A stretch of 64,000 nucleotides of DNA from Pseudomonadota bacterium (GCA_023426505.1 JAFAAP010000145.1:1-64000), one strand, 5' to 3'. Counted from the stretch's first letter, positions 7,870-17,784 are shown. Notes: generated by a model not told the origin, from the letters alone. A program made the numbers and translations.

Positions 7870-8787
7870 ATGGTGGGTATCGGCATCATCGGTCTCGGCG
7901 TCATGGGCCGGCGCTTCATCACCGGGCTCAAGGCGAACCCGGATTTTTCGATTGTCGGCGCCTACGATCCCGCGCCGGCCGCGGTCGACGTGCCGCGCGT
8001 GGAGAGCGTCGCGGCGCTTCTCTCCGACCCGGCGGTCGCCTGCATCTACATCGCGACCCCGCCGGCGACCCACGAGGAGCTCGTCCGGGCCGTGGTCGAA
8101 GCCGGCAAGGCGGTGTTCTGTGAAAAGCCCCTGACGGCCGATCCCGGGAGCGCGCGTCGCTGTCTCGCGGCGGTGGAGCGCGCCGGCGTGCCGGCGGCCG
8201 TGAACTTTCCCTTCGCGACGGCGCCCGCCGCCGTACGCATGAAGGAGCTGGTCGAGACCGGCGCCCTCGGGGAGGACCTTTCGGCCCATCTCACCTTGCG
8301 CTTCCGCACCTGGCCGCGGGGCTGGCAGCAGGGCGCGGCCGGTTGGCTCGCCGGTCCCGAGCAGGGCGGATTCACCCGCGAGGTCGTGTCCCACTTCATG
8401 TTCCTGGCCGGCCGCCTGTTCGGGCCGGGCAGGATCGTCGAGAAGCAGGTCGAGCGTGGCCCCAACGGGAGCGAGACGCGCCTGCACACCGTGCTGCAAT
8501 TCGCGAAGGCGCGGATGACCATCGATGCGGCGGTCGCAGGCGAGGCCGAGGAGTTCAATCGTTTCGAGGTGAAAGGGTCGAAGGACATCGCCGTGATGAG
8601 CGAGTGGTACCGGCTGACCCATTCGGGCGGCGACATCGAGCCGGCTCGCGCCGACGGGCATCAGATCGCGGAGCTCGCCAGGCTGCTTTCCGGACAGAAA
8701 AGCCGCCTCGCGACGTTCGAAGAGGCGGCCGATGTGGTCGATCTCATCGAAGGAATTCTGGCGGCTTCAGGCCAAGCGACGGCCTGA
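7870..8787 (+). CDS. Gfo/Idh/MocA family oxidoreductase
   Basis: 305 residues. Rossmann fingerprint GIIGLGVMG at the N-terminus and the family motif CEKPLTAD, whose lysine is the usual catalytic residue, around residue 84. The C-terminal alpha/beta domain completes a typical NAD(P)-dependent sugar or inositol dehydrogenase or dehalogenase-like enzyme. Start chosen at ATG 7870, which immediately begins the fold; CAGCAGGAG lies upstream. It is divergent from the MipA-like gene. Substrate unknown. Confidence 0.85.
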   Translation: MVGIGIIGLGVMGRRFITGLKANPDFSIVGAYDPAPAAVDVPRVESVAALLSDPAVACIYIATPPATHEELVRAVVEAGKAVFCEKPLTADPGSARRCLAAVERAGVPAAVNFPFATAPAAVRMKELVETGALGEDLSAHLTLRFRTWPRGWQQGAAGWLAGPEQGGFTREVVSHFMFLAGRLFGPGRIVEKQVERGPNGSETRLHTVLQFAKARMTIDAAVAGEAEEFNRFEVKGSKDIAVMSEWYRLTHSGGDIEPARADGHQIAELARLLSGQKSRLATFEEAADVVDLIEGILAASGQATA

Positions 8788-8836
8788 AGCTTCTCGAGAC
8801 GCAGCGCCGCTGCCGCACCCTGGCTCCGGGGGTCGT

Positions 8837-9163
8837 CTACCAGCCGCGCTGGCGCTTGATCATCTGCTTCTGCGTGTCCTTCTGGGCCCGCCAGTAATCC
8901 TTCTCCGCCTCCTTCTGCATCCGGTAATAGTCCCGGACCCGCTCCTTGCGGCTGGTGGCGTCGCGATACTGTTTCCAGTCGTAGTGCCGGTCGTGGATGG
9001 ACGCGTCGTCCTCGCTGTCGATGGAGAACTGGAAGAACTGCGCCGGGACGGCGACCGGACCGAGCTCGGATAGGGACGCGGCCGGAAGGGCGGATGCCTG
9101 GACGACGCCGAGGCAGAAGCCGGCTACGATGGCTGTCAGGACGAGGTGATTCATCCGTGTCAT
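8837..9163 (-). CDS. small exported protein, unknown family
   Basis: 108 residues. A signal peptide of about 25 residues (LTAIVAGFCLGVVQASA) precedes a highly charged C-terminal half rich in Arg, Lys, Asp, Tyr and Gln (RDYYRMQKEAEKDYWRAQK) that should form a helix or coiled coil. It begins 19 bp after the serine hydrolase stop on the same strand, so the two may be co-transcribed. I do not recognise the family. Confidence 0.7.
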   Translation of the reverse strand: MTRMNHLVLTAIVAGFCLGVVQASALPAASLSELGPVAVPAQFFQFSIDSEDDASIHDRHYDWKQYRDATSRKERVRDYYRMQKEAEKDYWRAQKDTQKQMIKRQRGW

Positions 9164-9182
9164 GTGACTCGTCTCCTGTCCG

Positions 9183-10739
9183 TCACTGCTGACGCTTGAA
9201 GACCTGCGGCAGAGTCGGCGAGATCCAGTTCATGGCCTTCACCGCGCCATGGTCGTCCCGCTCGAACCGAACCTGTGTGACGACCTCGTCGCCCAGCATG
9301 GCGACGATGGGCGCATAGGCTCCGGCAGGGTCGAGATGCGCGTCGAAGAGATCATCGTCGCGGATGGTCAGGATCAGCACAGCCTCCGTATCCTCGAGCT
9401 TCAGCCGAAGCTTCGGGCCTTCGACGCTGACCGTGGCGTCGCCCAGAAGCGGCGAGGTGTAGGTTCCGGCCAGGTTCGCCGCGGCCTGGGCGGGAGCTTC
9501 GACCGAAGGCGCGGCGTTCTCCTGGTCGGCGACCTTCCTCGCGTGAGCCGCCTGGAGAGCGAGCGCCACGTTGTCGACGGCATCGTTGCCGAGGAGGCGA
9601 TCGTAGAACCATTGCGCGGCCGCGTCGGGAAAACCCTGATTCTGCGCATTGGTGAGAACGACCACGCCGACGCCGCGGTCGGGCAGGAAGCCGATATGGG
9701 CGCCGAAGCCCATGGTGCCGCCGTTGTGCCAGATGATCCGTCCGTTCGGGGTCGAGGTGACGACCCAGCCGAGAGCATAGGAAATCCGCTCGTTCATGGC
9801 GACGCGGGGGGTCCAGGTCGCGTCGAGGTTTTTCTCGGAGACGACGATCCTGTTCTCGAACTGACCGCGCCCGAGCTGCATGCGGAGCCATTGCGAGACA
9901 TCGGGCACGTTGGAGTTGATGCCGCCGGCCGGACCATGAATGTAGGGAAAGGATTCGTGGAACGGGATGACGACGGTGGCGTCCTTGTCCTGGCGGTGGC
10001 CGGTGGCATGGTCGGGCGCCGCCTCGATGGCCGCCGCCGAGGTCGTGGACGAGGTCATGCCGAGGGGCTCGAAGAGGCCCTTCCTGACCACGTCGCCCCA
10101 GGACGGCACGCCCATCTTCCGCGCCAGGATCATCCCGCCGGCCATATGGGTGATGTTGGTGTAGGTGAAGTCGGAGCGGAACGTCAGCGTCAGGGGCGCG
10201 CCGCGCAAGGAGCGGACGAGCGTTGTGGCGTCATAGCCGAGTGCGGTCAGGCCATCGTTGACGTAGGGCGTCAGCCCGCTGCGCTGGGCGGCGAGATCGA
10301 CGACGCGGAAGTCGCGTCCGACCCAGAGGTCGCTCAGCTGGAATTCCGGCAGGAGGTCGGAGACGCGGTCGCTCCATTCGAGCTTGCCCGCATCGACCGC
10401 CTGGGCCAGCGTCGCGCTGAAGAAGGCCTTGGTGGTCGAGCCGATCTGGAAGATCGTGGCGGGATTCACCGGATCCGGCTTGCTCAGCTCCTTCACGCCG
10501 AACGCCTTCATGTAGATGAGCCTGTCGTCGTGCACGATGCCGACGGCGGCGCCCGGTACGTGGAAGCCTTTCATGCCGGTCTGGAGATAGGCTTCGAATT
10601 CCGGGATCAGCCTGTCGATCCGCTCGCGCATGACCGATGGGCCGGCGCCCTGCTGCGCCTGCGCCGGAGAGGTCGCCGCGCCCGCAAGAGCCAGAGCTGC
10701 GGCAAGAGCCGAAATCCGCATCGACCTGAGGTTCGACAT
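9183..10739 (-). CDS. serine hydrolase of the beta-lactamase / penicillin-binding class C family
   Basis: 518 residues with a signal peptide ending AQAQ. The class C active site is complete: S101-T-T-K104, Y193-T-N195 and H338-N-G340 in place of KTG. Proteins of this group are D-aminopeptidases, esterases or carboxypeptidases rather than true beta-lactamases; the HxG third motif is typical of esterase/peptidase members. A C-terminal lipocalin-like domain of about 100 residues (LAGTYTSPLLGDATV) follows the catalytic domain. Periplasmic. Substrate unknown. Confidence 0.87.
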   Translation of the reverse strand: MSNLRSMRISALAAALALAGAATSPAQAQQGAGPSVMRERIDRLIPEFEAYLQTGMKGFHVPGAAVGIVHDDRLIYMKAFGVKELSKPDPVNPATIFQIGSTTKAFFSATLAQAVDAGKLEWSDRVSDLLPEFQLSDLWVGRDFRVVDLAAQRSGLTPYVNDGLTALGYDATTLVRSLRGAPLTLTFRSDFTYTNITHMAGGMILARKMGVPSWGDVVRKGLFEPLGMTSSTTSAAAIEAAPDHATGHRQDKDATVVIPFHESFPYIHGPAGGINSNVPDVSQWLRMQLGRGQFENRIVVSEKNLDATWTPRVAMNERISYALGWVVTSTPNGRIIWHNGGTMGFGAHIGFLPDRGVGVVVLTNAQNQGFPDAAAQWFYDRLLGNDAVDNVALALQAAHARKVADQENAAPSVEAPAQAAANLAGTYTSPLLGDATVSVEGPKLRLKLEDTEAVLILTIRDDDLFDAHLDPAGAYAPIVAMLGDEVVTQVRFERDDHGAVKAMNWISPTLPQVFKRQQ

Positions 10740-10838
10740 CAGCGCCCCCTCGTCCGTTTATGGCGATCGGCGCGATGGTGTCAGAATTCCGCCGCATCCT
10801 CAATGCGGAGCGGCGAAAATCCTGGATCGTATTCCTAT

Positions 10839-10870
10839 GTCTCTCCCGTCCGCCGAAGGACGGGAGAGAC
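10839..10870 (-). terminator. strong hairpin downstream of the ring-cleaving dioxygenase
   Basis: Thirteen-base perfect arms (GTCTCTCCCGTCC and complement) around the loop GCCGAA, 11 bp past the dioxygenase stop. No T-run follows on either strand, so it is terminator-like but not a standard intrinsic terminator. Confidence 0.45.
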
Positions 10871-10880
10871 GGTCGGTGTC

Positions 10881-11822
10881 CTACAGAGGCTTCAGGCCCG
10901 CCTCGATCTCGGCCCGGCGCGGCTCCAGGAAGGGCGGCAGGGCGAGGCGCTCACCCAAGCTCTCCATCGGCTCGTCGGTGGCGAAGCCCGGGCCGTCCGT
11001 GGCGATCTCGAACAGGATTCCGTTCGGCTCGCGGAAATAGAGGCTCTTGAAGTAGTAGCGGTCGACCGGTCCGCTCGACGGCGCGCGCATCGCCCGCAGG
11101 CGCTCGGCGCATTCCCGGTAGGTTTCGTCGTTCGGCGTGCGGAACGCCACGTGGTGCACGCCGCCCGCGCCCGGCTGGGCGGGATCGAGATGCGGCTCCA
11201 CCGCCACGTGCAGTTCGGCTGACGGCCCGCCCTCGCCCATCTCGAACACATGGACCGGGGTGTCGCCGGAGCGGTATTCCCGCGCGGCGCGCATGTCCAT
11301 GCCCATGGTGAGCACCGCCGCCGTGCGGTCGATCCGCGGCACGCTGATGGTGATGGGGCCGAGGCCCCGGATCTGGTGCTCGGCCGGGACAGGGCTGCGC
11401 TCCCACGGATGGGCCTCGTCGCCGCGTCCGCCGTCGTCCACCATGGCGAGGCGCTGGCCTTCCGGATCCTCGAAGGAGAGCCACAGGCGGCCTTCGCGCT
11501 CGACGATGCCCTGGTGCGGAACGCGCAGCGAATCGAACCGCTCCTTCCACCATTGCAGGGTCTTCTCGCCGTTCACCCGCATGGCGGTGTTGACAATGCT
11601 GTGCGTGCCGCGCCGCTCGCGCTCCACCGGCCAGTCGAAGAACGTAATGTCCGTGCCGGGCGACGCGAGCCCGTCGGCGTAGAACAGGTGATAGGCGGAG
11701 ACGTCGTCCTGGTTCACGGTCTTCTTCACGAGGCGCAGGCCGAGCGCCTGGGTGTAGAAGGCATGGTTGCCGGCGGCGTTCGCCGTGACGGCGGTGAGGT
11801 GATGGATTCCGGTCAGCTTCAT
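10881..11822 (-). CDS. ring-cleaving dioxygenase of the VOC superfamily (LinE/MhqO-like)
   Basis: 313 residues with two VOC modules. Metal ligands appear as H7/H8 in GIHHLTAV, H223/H224 in GVHHVAFRT and E272 in ILFEIATD. Relatives such as MhqA, MhqE and MhqO cleave hydroquinones and are often linked to quinone stress. The start ATG at 11822 begins exactly at the VOC fold; the longer frame upstream lacks similarity. The gene stands alone between a D-cysteine desulfhydrase-like gene and the serine hydrolase. Confidence 0.85.
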   Translation of the reverse strand: MKLTGIHHLTAVTANAAGNHAFYTQALGLRLVKKTVNQDDVSAYHLFYADGLASPGTDITFFDWPVERERRGTHSIVNTAMRVNGEKTLQWWKERFDSLRVPHQGIVEREGRLWLSFEDPEGQRLAMVDDGGRGDEAHPWERSPVPAEHQIRGLGPITISVPRIDRTAAVLTMGMDMRAAREYRSGDTPVHVFEMGEGGPSAELHVAVEPHLDPAQPGAGGVHHVAFRTPNDETYRECAERLRAMRAPSSGPVDRYYFKSLYFREPNGILFEIATDGPGFATDEPMESLGERLALPPFLEPRRAEIEAGLKPL

Positions 11823-11941
11823 GACGTGCTCCTTGTCTGTCTGCCTGGAAGATAAGGTTGCAGACTTGCAAGCGCGACCCCATGGTTCGCCAATGAACGC
11901 TTGCCGAAACGCAAAGTCGACGAGGCCAGACGGGCGAAAAA

Positions 11942-12949
11942 TCACCTCTTCTCGGCAAAGACCTCGTCATAGGCGAACAGCGCGACGCTGCCGCCGGTGT
12001 GCCAGAACAGGACCCGATTGCCCTGCGCGAAGCGTCCCTCGCGCACGAGGGCGATCAGACCGGCCATCGCCTTGCCGGTATAGACCGGATCGAGCAGAAG
12101 CCCTTCCGTCCGGGCGGCGAGATCCACCGCCTCCCGCATCGCCTCAGTCGGCAGCCCGTAGCCGGGGCCGACGAAGCGGTCATCCACCTGGATTTCGGGA
12201 TCGTGCTCGACCCCGATCAGCGCGGCGGTGCTCTTGACGAGCATCCGCACGCGCTCCGTTGCGGCGTCGCGGGCACGGCTCACGCTGATGCCGATGACCG
12301 GAATCGCCGCGTCGCAGGCGGCGAGGCCGAGCGCGAGACCGGCATGGGTTCCGCCGCTGCCGGTGGCCAGGACCACATGGCTGAAGGACTGGCCCAGCAT
12401 CACGGCTTGGTCCACCACCTCGGCGGCCGCATCCACATAGGCGCGGGCGCCGACCGCATTCGAGCCGCCCACCGGGATCACGTAGGGCCGCTCGCCCTCG
12501 GCCGCATGGGATGCCGCGACCTCCGCCATGGCGGCATCCGGATCGGCGCTTCCGTCGTAGAAGCGAATGTCGGCCCCGAAGAGCCGGTCGAGGAGCAGGT
12601 TCGCACCGCCGTGATAGGCCGCGCCCCGGCCCGGCACGGAATCGGTCAGGACCAGGGTGCAGCGCAGGCCGAGCCGGGCCGCCGCGGCCGCGGTCTGGCG
12701 CGCGTGGTTCGACTGGATGCCGCCGGCGGTCACGATCCGGTCGGCTTTCCGAGCCATGGCCTCGGCCATCAGGTATTCGAGCTTGCGGGCCTTGTTGCCG
12801 CCTCCCGCCAGCCCCGTGCAGTCGTCCCGCTTCACCCAGATTTCCGGGCCGCCGAGGGCGCGCGACAGGGCGGGCAGCGGCTCGAGCGGAGTGGGCAGAT
12901 GCGCCAGCGGCACCTTGTGCTGCGTCCCCGGATGGTCGGCACTCTTCAT
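11942..12949 (-). CDS. PLP-dependent D-cysteine desulfhydrase / cysteate sulfo-lyase family enzyme
   Basis: 335 residues of fold type II PLP enzymes. The PLP lysine is in [11 protein letters not shown], followed by [16 protein letters not shown] and the phosphate-binding loop [14 protein letters not shown]. Family members remove sulfide from D-cysteine, sulfite from L-cysteate (CuyA) or ammonia from ACC. ATG 12949 is chosen because GAGGAG lies 7 nt upstream; GTG 12970 overlaps the previous stop. It follows the AbgB-like amidohydrolase as a two-gene unit. Confidence 0.85.
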   Translation of the reverse strand: MKSADHPGTQHKVPLAHLPTPLEPLPALSRALGGPEIWVKRDDCTGLAGGGNKARKLEYLMAEAMARKADRIVTAGGIQSNHARQTAAAAARLGLRCTLVLTDSVPGRGAAYHGGANLLLDRLFGADIRFYDGSADPDAAMAEVAASHAAEGERPYVIPVGGSNAVGARAYVDAAAEVVDQAVMLGQSFSHVVLATGSGGTHAGLALGLAACDAAIPVIGISVSRARDAATERVRMLVKSTAALIGVEHDPEIQVDDRFVGPGYGLPTEAMREAVDLAARTEGLLLDPVYTGKAMAGLIALVREGRFAQGNRVLFWHTGGSVALFAYDEVFAEKR

Positions 12950-12966
12950 GTCCCGCTCCTCGTGTC

Positions 12967-14403
12967 TCACGCCGCCTTAGCGCGCAGGTCGTCCGGCGTC
13001 ACGTCGTCCGGTATCGGGCAGACGTAGTCCCGCCCGCCGGTGCGCTCCTTCAGCTCCGCCTTGGCGCGGGCGATCAGCTCCGGGTTGCGCAAGCAATCGG
13101 CCGCGGTCGACGCCATGGCCTTGGCGGCCAGCACCATGCCCTTGTGGGCGGCGGGCAGGTTGCCCTGCGCCACGAGCTGCCAGGTGTGGAACGGGGTGCC
13201 GATGGCGAAGCAGGCCGTGTGGCACTGCACGGTCGGCACGATCCAGCTCACGTCGCCCACGTCGGTGGTGCCCATCATGACCTCCTCGCGGGTCGGCATG
13301 GCGAGCAGGCTGTCGTGCAGGATCCTGGACTTGAGCAACATGTCGTGGGGCTTCACGCTCGCGACGATGTCCTCCTCCGTCAGCGCCGCCTTGCGCAGTT
13401 TTTCCGCGAAGGCGAAGTCGGCATCGTCGAAGGCCGGCGGCCCCAGGCGGCGCATGTTCTCGTACATGGCCTCCTGCAGGACCTTATTGGGCACGACGTT
13501 GGACGTCGCGTCGGTGATCTGCACCGACACGCTCGTCTCAGTCATCAGGGCCGCGCCTTCGGCGATCTTCTTGACGCGCTCGAACAGGCGCTCCGCGTCC
13601 GGCAGATGCGGTGAGCGCACGAGGTAGAGCGATTCAGCATAGGCCTGCACCACGTTCGGCGCGTCGCCGCCCGTGTTGGTGACGGCGTAATGCACCCGCG
13701 CATCGGACGGCATGTGCTCGCGCATGTAGTTGACGCCCACGTTCATCAGCTCCACCGCGTCCAGCGCGCTGCGGCCCACATGGGGCGCGGCGGCGGCATG
13801 CGAGGCGCGGCCCTTAAAGCGGAAGTAGGCCTGGATGCAGGCGAGAGACGACGTGGTCTGCACCTCGTTGACCACGCTCGGATGCCAGCAGAAAGCCGCG
13901 TCGAGATCGTGGAACAGGCCCGCGCGGGCCATGAAGGTCTTGCCCGACCCGCTCTCCTCCGCGGGACAGCCGTAGTAGCGCACGGTGCCGGCGATGCCCT
14001 CCGCCTCGAGCGCATCCTTGAGCGCCACGGCCGCGAGTGCCGACCCCGCGCCGAGCAGGTTGTGGCCGCAGCCGTGGCCCGGCGTGCCGGCAATCGTCGG
14101 CGCGTGCGCGATCTCTCCGGATTTCTGCGCCAGGTCGGGCAGCGCGTCGAACTCGCCCAGGATGCCGACGACCGGTCCGCCGCGCCCGAACTCGGCCACG
14201 AAGGCGGTCGCCATGCCGCCGACATTGCGGGTGATGCGGAAGCCCTCGGCTTCCAGCATGGCGATCTGCGCCTCGACCGAGCGGTGCTCCTCGAAGGCGA
14301 GCTCCGGCGTCGCCCAGATGCGGTCGCTGAGGTCGCAATAATCGGTGGCCTTCGCGTCGACGCGGCGGGCGATTTCATCGAGGCTCAGACGGTCGTTGTG
14401 CAT
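12967..14403 (-). CDS. M20 family amidohydrolase, AbgB-like
   Basis: 478 residues, the length of aminobenzoyl-glutamate utilisation protein B. Metal ligands lie in GHGCGHNLLG and PAEESGSGK, with CWHP and the dimerisation-domain RFKGRASHAAAAPH. These peptidases cleave N-acyl amino acids such as p-aminobenzoyl-glutamate. AGGGAAG precedes the ATG. Its partner downstream is the PLP desulfhydrase, suggesting breakdown of an N-acylated sulfur amino acid; that link is inference. Confidence 0.87.
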   Translation of the reverse strand: MHNDRLSLDEIARRVDAKATDYCDLSDRIWATPELAFEEHRSVEAQIAMLEAEGFRITRNVGGMATAFVAEFGRGGPVVGILGEFDALPDLAQKSGEIAHAPTIAGTPGHGCGHNLLGAGSALAAVALKDALEAEGIAGTVRYYGCPAEESGSGKTFMARAGLFHDLDAAFCWHPSVVNEVQTTSSLACIQAYFRFKGRASHAAAAPHVGRSALDAVELMNVGVNYMREHMPSDARVHYAVTNTGGDAPNVVQAYAESLYLVRSPHLPDAERLFERVKKIAEGAALMTETSVSVQITDATSNVVPNKVLQEAMYENMRRLGPPAFDDADFAFAEKLRKAALTEEDIVASVKPHDMLLKSRILHDSLLAMPTREEVMMGTTDVGDVSWIVPTVQCHTACFAIGTPFHTWQLVAQGNLPAAHKGMVLAAKAMASTAADCLRNPELIARAKAELKERTGGRDYVCPIPDDVTPDDLRAKAA

Positions 14404-14557
14404 GTCGCTTCCCTGTACCTAACCCCAGCCGTCGCTCCGGGCTCCGCTGCGCGGCCCCTCAATGACGGCGGTGGCTCATTGAAGCAGAAGACCTACCCGC
14501 AAACCCGGCCCGTGTCAGCCGAGATCGGGCAGCACGACGAGGCGCCGCGTATCGCGA

Positions 14558-14983
14558 TTATTCCGCGATCGTTTCGCCTGAGCCGCCGATTTCGGCGGGA
14601 AAGTCCCTGAACTTCGGCAGTCCGTCCCGCATTGGCAACACTGTCTCCGCGTAGTTGACGTGAACGCCGGGGGTGAACGGGAAGGTCGGAATCGTCGCGG
14701 CGAACACGTCCACGAGGCCGATGGTCGGATGGTTGGTCATCAGGTGTCCGCCGCACTTGGCGCAGTACTGGCGCTGGCTGAACGGCGTCTTCTGGAACGT
14801 CGCGACATGCTCGGCCCCCGAAGTGACGCGCACCGCCTCGGGCTTCCAGAGGCTGAAAGCGTTCACCGGCCCGCCGGACCATGACCGGCACGACCGGCAG
14901 TGGCAGTAGCCCATGCCCTCCGGGGAGCCGGAGACCTCGACTTCGACCGCGCCGCAAAAGCATTGTCCGTGATAGGTGGTCAT
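14558..14983 (-). CDS. GFA family zinc-binding protein
   Basis: 141 residues of the glutathione-dependent formaldehyde-activating (GFA) family. The zinc-binding cysteine sets are CFCGAVEV, CHCRSCRSWSG and CAKCGG. Despite the name, most members have no proven role in formaldehyde metabolism. GAGAGGGAGCC precedes the ATG. A second, only distantly similar GFA protein is encoded at 54647-55054. Confidence 0.88.
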   Translation of the reverse strand: MTTYHGQCFCGAVEVEVSGSPEGMGYCHCRSCRSWSGGPVNAFSLWKPEAVRVTSGAEHVATFQKTPFSQRQYCAKCGGHLMTNHPTIGLVDVFAATIPTFPFTPGVHVNYAETVLPMRDGLPKFRDFPAEIGGSGETIAE

Positions 14984-15145
14984 GGCTCCCTCTCCGGTCC
15001 GGTGTCAGCAGCCCCGCCAGCCCGCATTAGAGAATGGTTCCGGGAGCGATTGAACAGACGAACCGGAACCCTGACAAGGCATCCCTCCCGGCGATATCGT
15101 CGATGCCACTTTTGAGCAGCACGGCGGAAGTCCCCGTCGGCGCCC

Positions 15146-16690
15146 TTACCCGACTGCGAACAGGTCTCGGTTGTCGGAGCTCGCCACCGGTTCCTCGAAG
15201 GCGTTCGGGTCGCCCGGGCCGGTCTCCCAGCCGAGATCGGGCAGCGCGATGATGCGAAGCCCCCGCGGGTCGTTGCGGGTCACGACGATGCCGCGGCTCT
15301 CCATGTAGGCGATGAGGCGCCGGGCGCGGCCGGGCGAGCGGCTGCCGCAGGCGCGGGCGATCTCGCCGTCCGGCGGACAGGCCGAGCCCTCCATGGCGGC
15401 GCGGGCGAGCAGCAGGAACACGCCCTGGATGTCCTCCGCCAGATCCGCCGCGAAGGCGACGGCGCGGTCCCACTCGGTGCCTTCGGCGGTCGCCGTGTCG
15501 ACGCCGGCGCGCGCCACCGCGAGGCGGCGGCGGAAGGCCGGCAGGCTCAAGGGCTCGCCGCTCACGCGGCGGATGCGGCAGCGCACGAGGAAGTCCTGGT
15601 AGAGCACCGCCACCGTGCGGAAGGCGGCCTCCGGATCGTCGAGGATCTCGCGCAGGATGGCGTCGAGGGTCGCGTCGCGCTCGGCCTTCGATTCCTCTGT
15701 CGCCTCGGCCTCGGGCTCCGGCGCGGCGGCAGGCCGGGTGCGGGCGAGCTGGGCCAGGAGGTCGTTTGTGGACGGGGCCGGCGGAGGCGGCGGGGCGCGG
15801 CGCGGCATGACCGGGCGCACGGGCTCGTCCTCGCCCGGCTTGAAGATGAGGTCGCGCGCCTCGTCCTTCGGCTGTTCGGGAAGGGGCACGAGCTTGAAGC
15901 TGCCCGAGCGGGCCGAGGTCTCGACCGCCCCGATGCGGATCGGGACCGGGCGGCGGGAGAGCGCAGGCCCCAGCGCCACGAAATGGCCGCGCTCGAGGTC
16001 GCGGAACATTTCTGCCTGCCGGCGCTCCATCCCGAGAAGATCGGCCGCGCGGGCCATGTCGATGTCCAGGAAGGTGCGGCCCATGAGGAAGTTCGAGGCC
16101 TCGGCCGCCACGTTCTTGGCGAGCTTGGCGAGGCGCTGGGTCGCGATGATGCCGGCAAGCCCGCGCTTGCGGCCGCGGCACATGAGGTTGGTCATGGCCC
16201 CGAGGGACACTTTCCGCGCCTCGTCCGACACGTCGCCGGCGGCGGCCGGCGCGAAGAGCTGCGCCTCGTCCACCACGACGAGCATCGGGTACCAGTAGTC
16301 GCGGTCCGCATCGAACAGGCCGCCGAGAAAAGCCGCTGCGCAGCGCATCTGGGCCTCGGCGTCGAGGCCCTCCAGGCTCAGCACCACCGACACCCGGTGC
16401 TGGCGCACGCGGGCGGCGATGCGCTGGATGTCGCCCTCGCTGCGGGAGGCGTCCACCACCACGTGGCCGAACCTGTCGGCGAGCGTGACGAAGTCGCCCT
16501 CCGGGTCGATGATGGCCTGCTGGACCAGGGATGCGCTCTGCTCCAGGAGCCGGCGCAGCAGATGCGACTTGCCGGAGCCGGAATTGCCCTGGACGAGCAG
16601 GCGCGTCGCCAGGAGCTCCTCCAGATCGAGCAGCGCCGACCCTCCTCCGGGCGCGGAGGACGCCTGTCCCATGTCGATGCCGACCTTCAT
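15146..16690 (-). CDS. HerA/VirB4-type ATPase (DUF87)
   Basis: 514 residues. Walker A is GNSGSGKS (35-42), Walker B is LVVVDEAQ (136-143), and the arginine-rich CRGRKRGLAGIIATQR motif matches HerA-like hexameric DNA-pumping ATPases. A proline-rich linker (about 305-325) separates it from a C-terminal helical region with a winged-helix-like stretch. No NurA nuclease gene is nearby, so the partner is unknown. Start at 16690 has GGGAGG just upstream; an in-frame extension to 16777 is low-complexity. Confidence 0.82.
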   Translation of the reverse strand: MKVGIDMGQASSAPGGGSALLDLEELLATRLLVQGNSGSGKSHLLRRLLEQSASLVQQAIIDPEGDFVTLADRFGHVVVDASRSEGDIQRIAARVRQHRVSVVLSLEGLDAEAQMRCAAAFLGGLFDADRDYWYPMLVVVDEAQLFAPAAAGDVSDEARKVSLGAMTNLMCRGRKRGLAGIIATQRLAKLAKNVAAEASNFLMGRTFLDIDMARAADLLGMERRQAEMFRDLERGHFVALGPALSRRPVPIRIGAVETSARSGSFKLVPLPEQPKDEARDLIFKPGEDEPVRPVMPRRAPPPPPAPSTNDLLAQLARTRPAAAPEPEAEATEESKAERDATLDAILREILDDPEAAFRTVAVLYQDFLVRCRIRRVSGEPLSLPAFRRRLAVARAGVDTATAEGTEWDRAVAFAADLAEDIQGVFLLLARAAMEGSACPPDGEIARACGSRSPGRARRLIAYMESRGIVVTRNDPRGLRIIALPDLGWETGPGDPNAFEEPVASSDNRDLFAVG

Positions 16691-16876
16691 CAGCCTCCCT
16701 CGTGCGAATGTTCCAAACCGGCCTCGTCCTAACACGCGGCGGGCCGGGAAAGTGCCCGAATTCCCGGAATCCTCCACAGGCTCGCGCGGCTATCCCCAGG
16801 CATGAGGCCGCAGGGGCGCCGAAACCGGCGGGAGGACCGGATCATTAACCATGCAGGACAGCTGCCAGGAGAACCG

Positions 16877-17107
16877 ATGCCGCCGATCGTCCCTGACTTT
16901 GCCCTGCCCGACCTGCTGATTCTCCGGCCGGAGAGCTCCCCCGTCCGCGTCGGCTCGGCCGGGTCGCCGCCGGGCAGCGAGGGCGGCACGGACGCGCCGC
17001 CTCCGGGCGAGGCCCGGATGGAAGCCCTGTTCGAGACGGTGGGTATCGGGCTGATGCTGGTGATCGTGGTGGCGGCCGCCTGGATCCTGATCCGCCAGCG
17101 CCGCTGA
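16877..17107 (+). CDS. small tail-anchored membrane protein
   Basis: 76 residues. CAGGAGAACCG precedes the ATG. A Pro/Gly-rich soluble N-terminal part is followed by one C-terminal transmembrane helix (TVGIGLMLVIVVAAAWILI) and the basic tail RQRR, so the protein is probably tail-anchored with its N-terminus in the cytoplasm. It is divergent from the HerA-like ATPase gene. Family not recognised. Confidence 0.6.
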   Translation: MPPIVPDFALPDLLILRPESSPVRVGSAGSPPGSEGGTDAPPPGEARMEALFETVGIGLMLVIVVAAAWILIRQRR

Positions 17108-17129
17108 GCCCTCAAGGCTCCGGAGTCGG

Positions 17130-17603
17130 TCAGCGGGCCGTCCGGTCCACCGGGATGTCGAAATGCATGACCTCCTCCCGGATCCCGAGCTTATCGTAGA
17201 GCGCGACTGCCGGATCGTCCCCGTAATCAGCCTGGACGTAGATCACCCAGACGTTCCGGCGCGCCGCGATGGCGCGGAGATGCTCGATCAAGGCCGTGGC
17301 GACGCCCTGCCGCCGATGCGCCTCGTCGACCGCGAGGTCGTAGATGTAGACCTCGCGCCGGGCCTTCTCGAACTTGTCGAGCTCGTAGGCCACGAGTCCG
17401 CCGATCACCTCCCCGCCCGAAAGGGCCACCAGGGCGATGACGTGCTCCTTGGCGAGCAGGGCTTCGAGGTAGGCGTCGTCCGGCGGCTCGGCCCCATAGG
17501 TCTCGGGTTCGTCAAAGACCTGGGCGAACAGGGCGTTGAGCCTGCGCATCAGCGGCAGGTCGGCGGACGTGAGGCGGCGGAGGATAAGGGAGGGCTGGCT
17601 CAT
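17130..17603 (-). CDS. AAC(3)-I-like N-acetyltransferase (GNAT)
   Basis: 157 residues of the GNAT fold with acetyl-CoA loop RRQGVA. The stretch from VYIYDLAV to the C-terminal VMHFDI, including VQADYGDDPAVALY, KLGIREE and KFEKARRE, is strikingly like the aminoglycoside 3-N-acetyltransferase I enzymes, in which it is almost invariant. It may acetylate gentamicin-type substrates or be the environmental ancestor with another amine substrate. No integron or transposon signature flanks it and codon use looks native. Confidence 0.82.
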   Translation of the reverse strand: MSQPSLILRRLTSADLPLMRRLNALFAQVFDEPETYGAEPPDDAYLEALLAKEHVIALVALSGGEVIGGLVAYELDKFEKARREVYIYDLAVDEAHRRQGVATALIEHLRAIAARRNVWVIYVQADYGDDPAVALYDKLGIREEVMHFDIPVDRTAR

Positions 17604-17784
17604 GTGCTTAAGCTATAGCGCCTCCGACGCGGCATGAACTCTCAAAACATCGTGGTTTGAGCGGCACGATCCGCCGACATTGCCCGACGCGTGAGATCGG
17701 ATCCTGCCGAGTTGGGGCCTGACGCAGCCCTCCCGCCCGATTCAGGATCGGCTCCCCCCTCGACAGAAACATCGCAAGGGAGTA

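Noticed and set aside
6835..8661. A 608-codon extension of the MipA-like gene
   Set aside because: The extra N-terminus is antisense to the Gfo/Idh gene and removes an obvious signal peptide.
9183..10739. True class C beta-lactamase
   Set aside because: Third motif is HNG rather than KTG, the protein is 518 residues and has a C-terminal lipocalin-like domain; better a serine esterase or peptidase.
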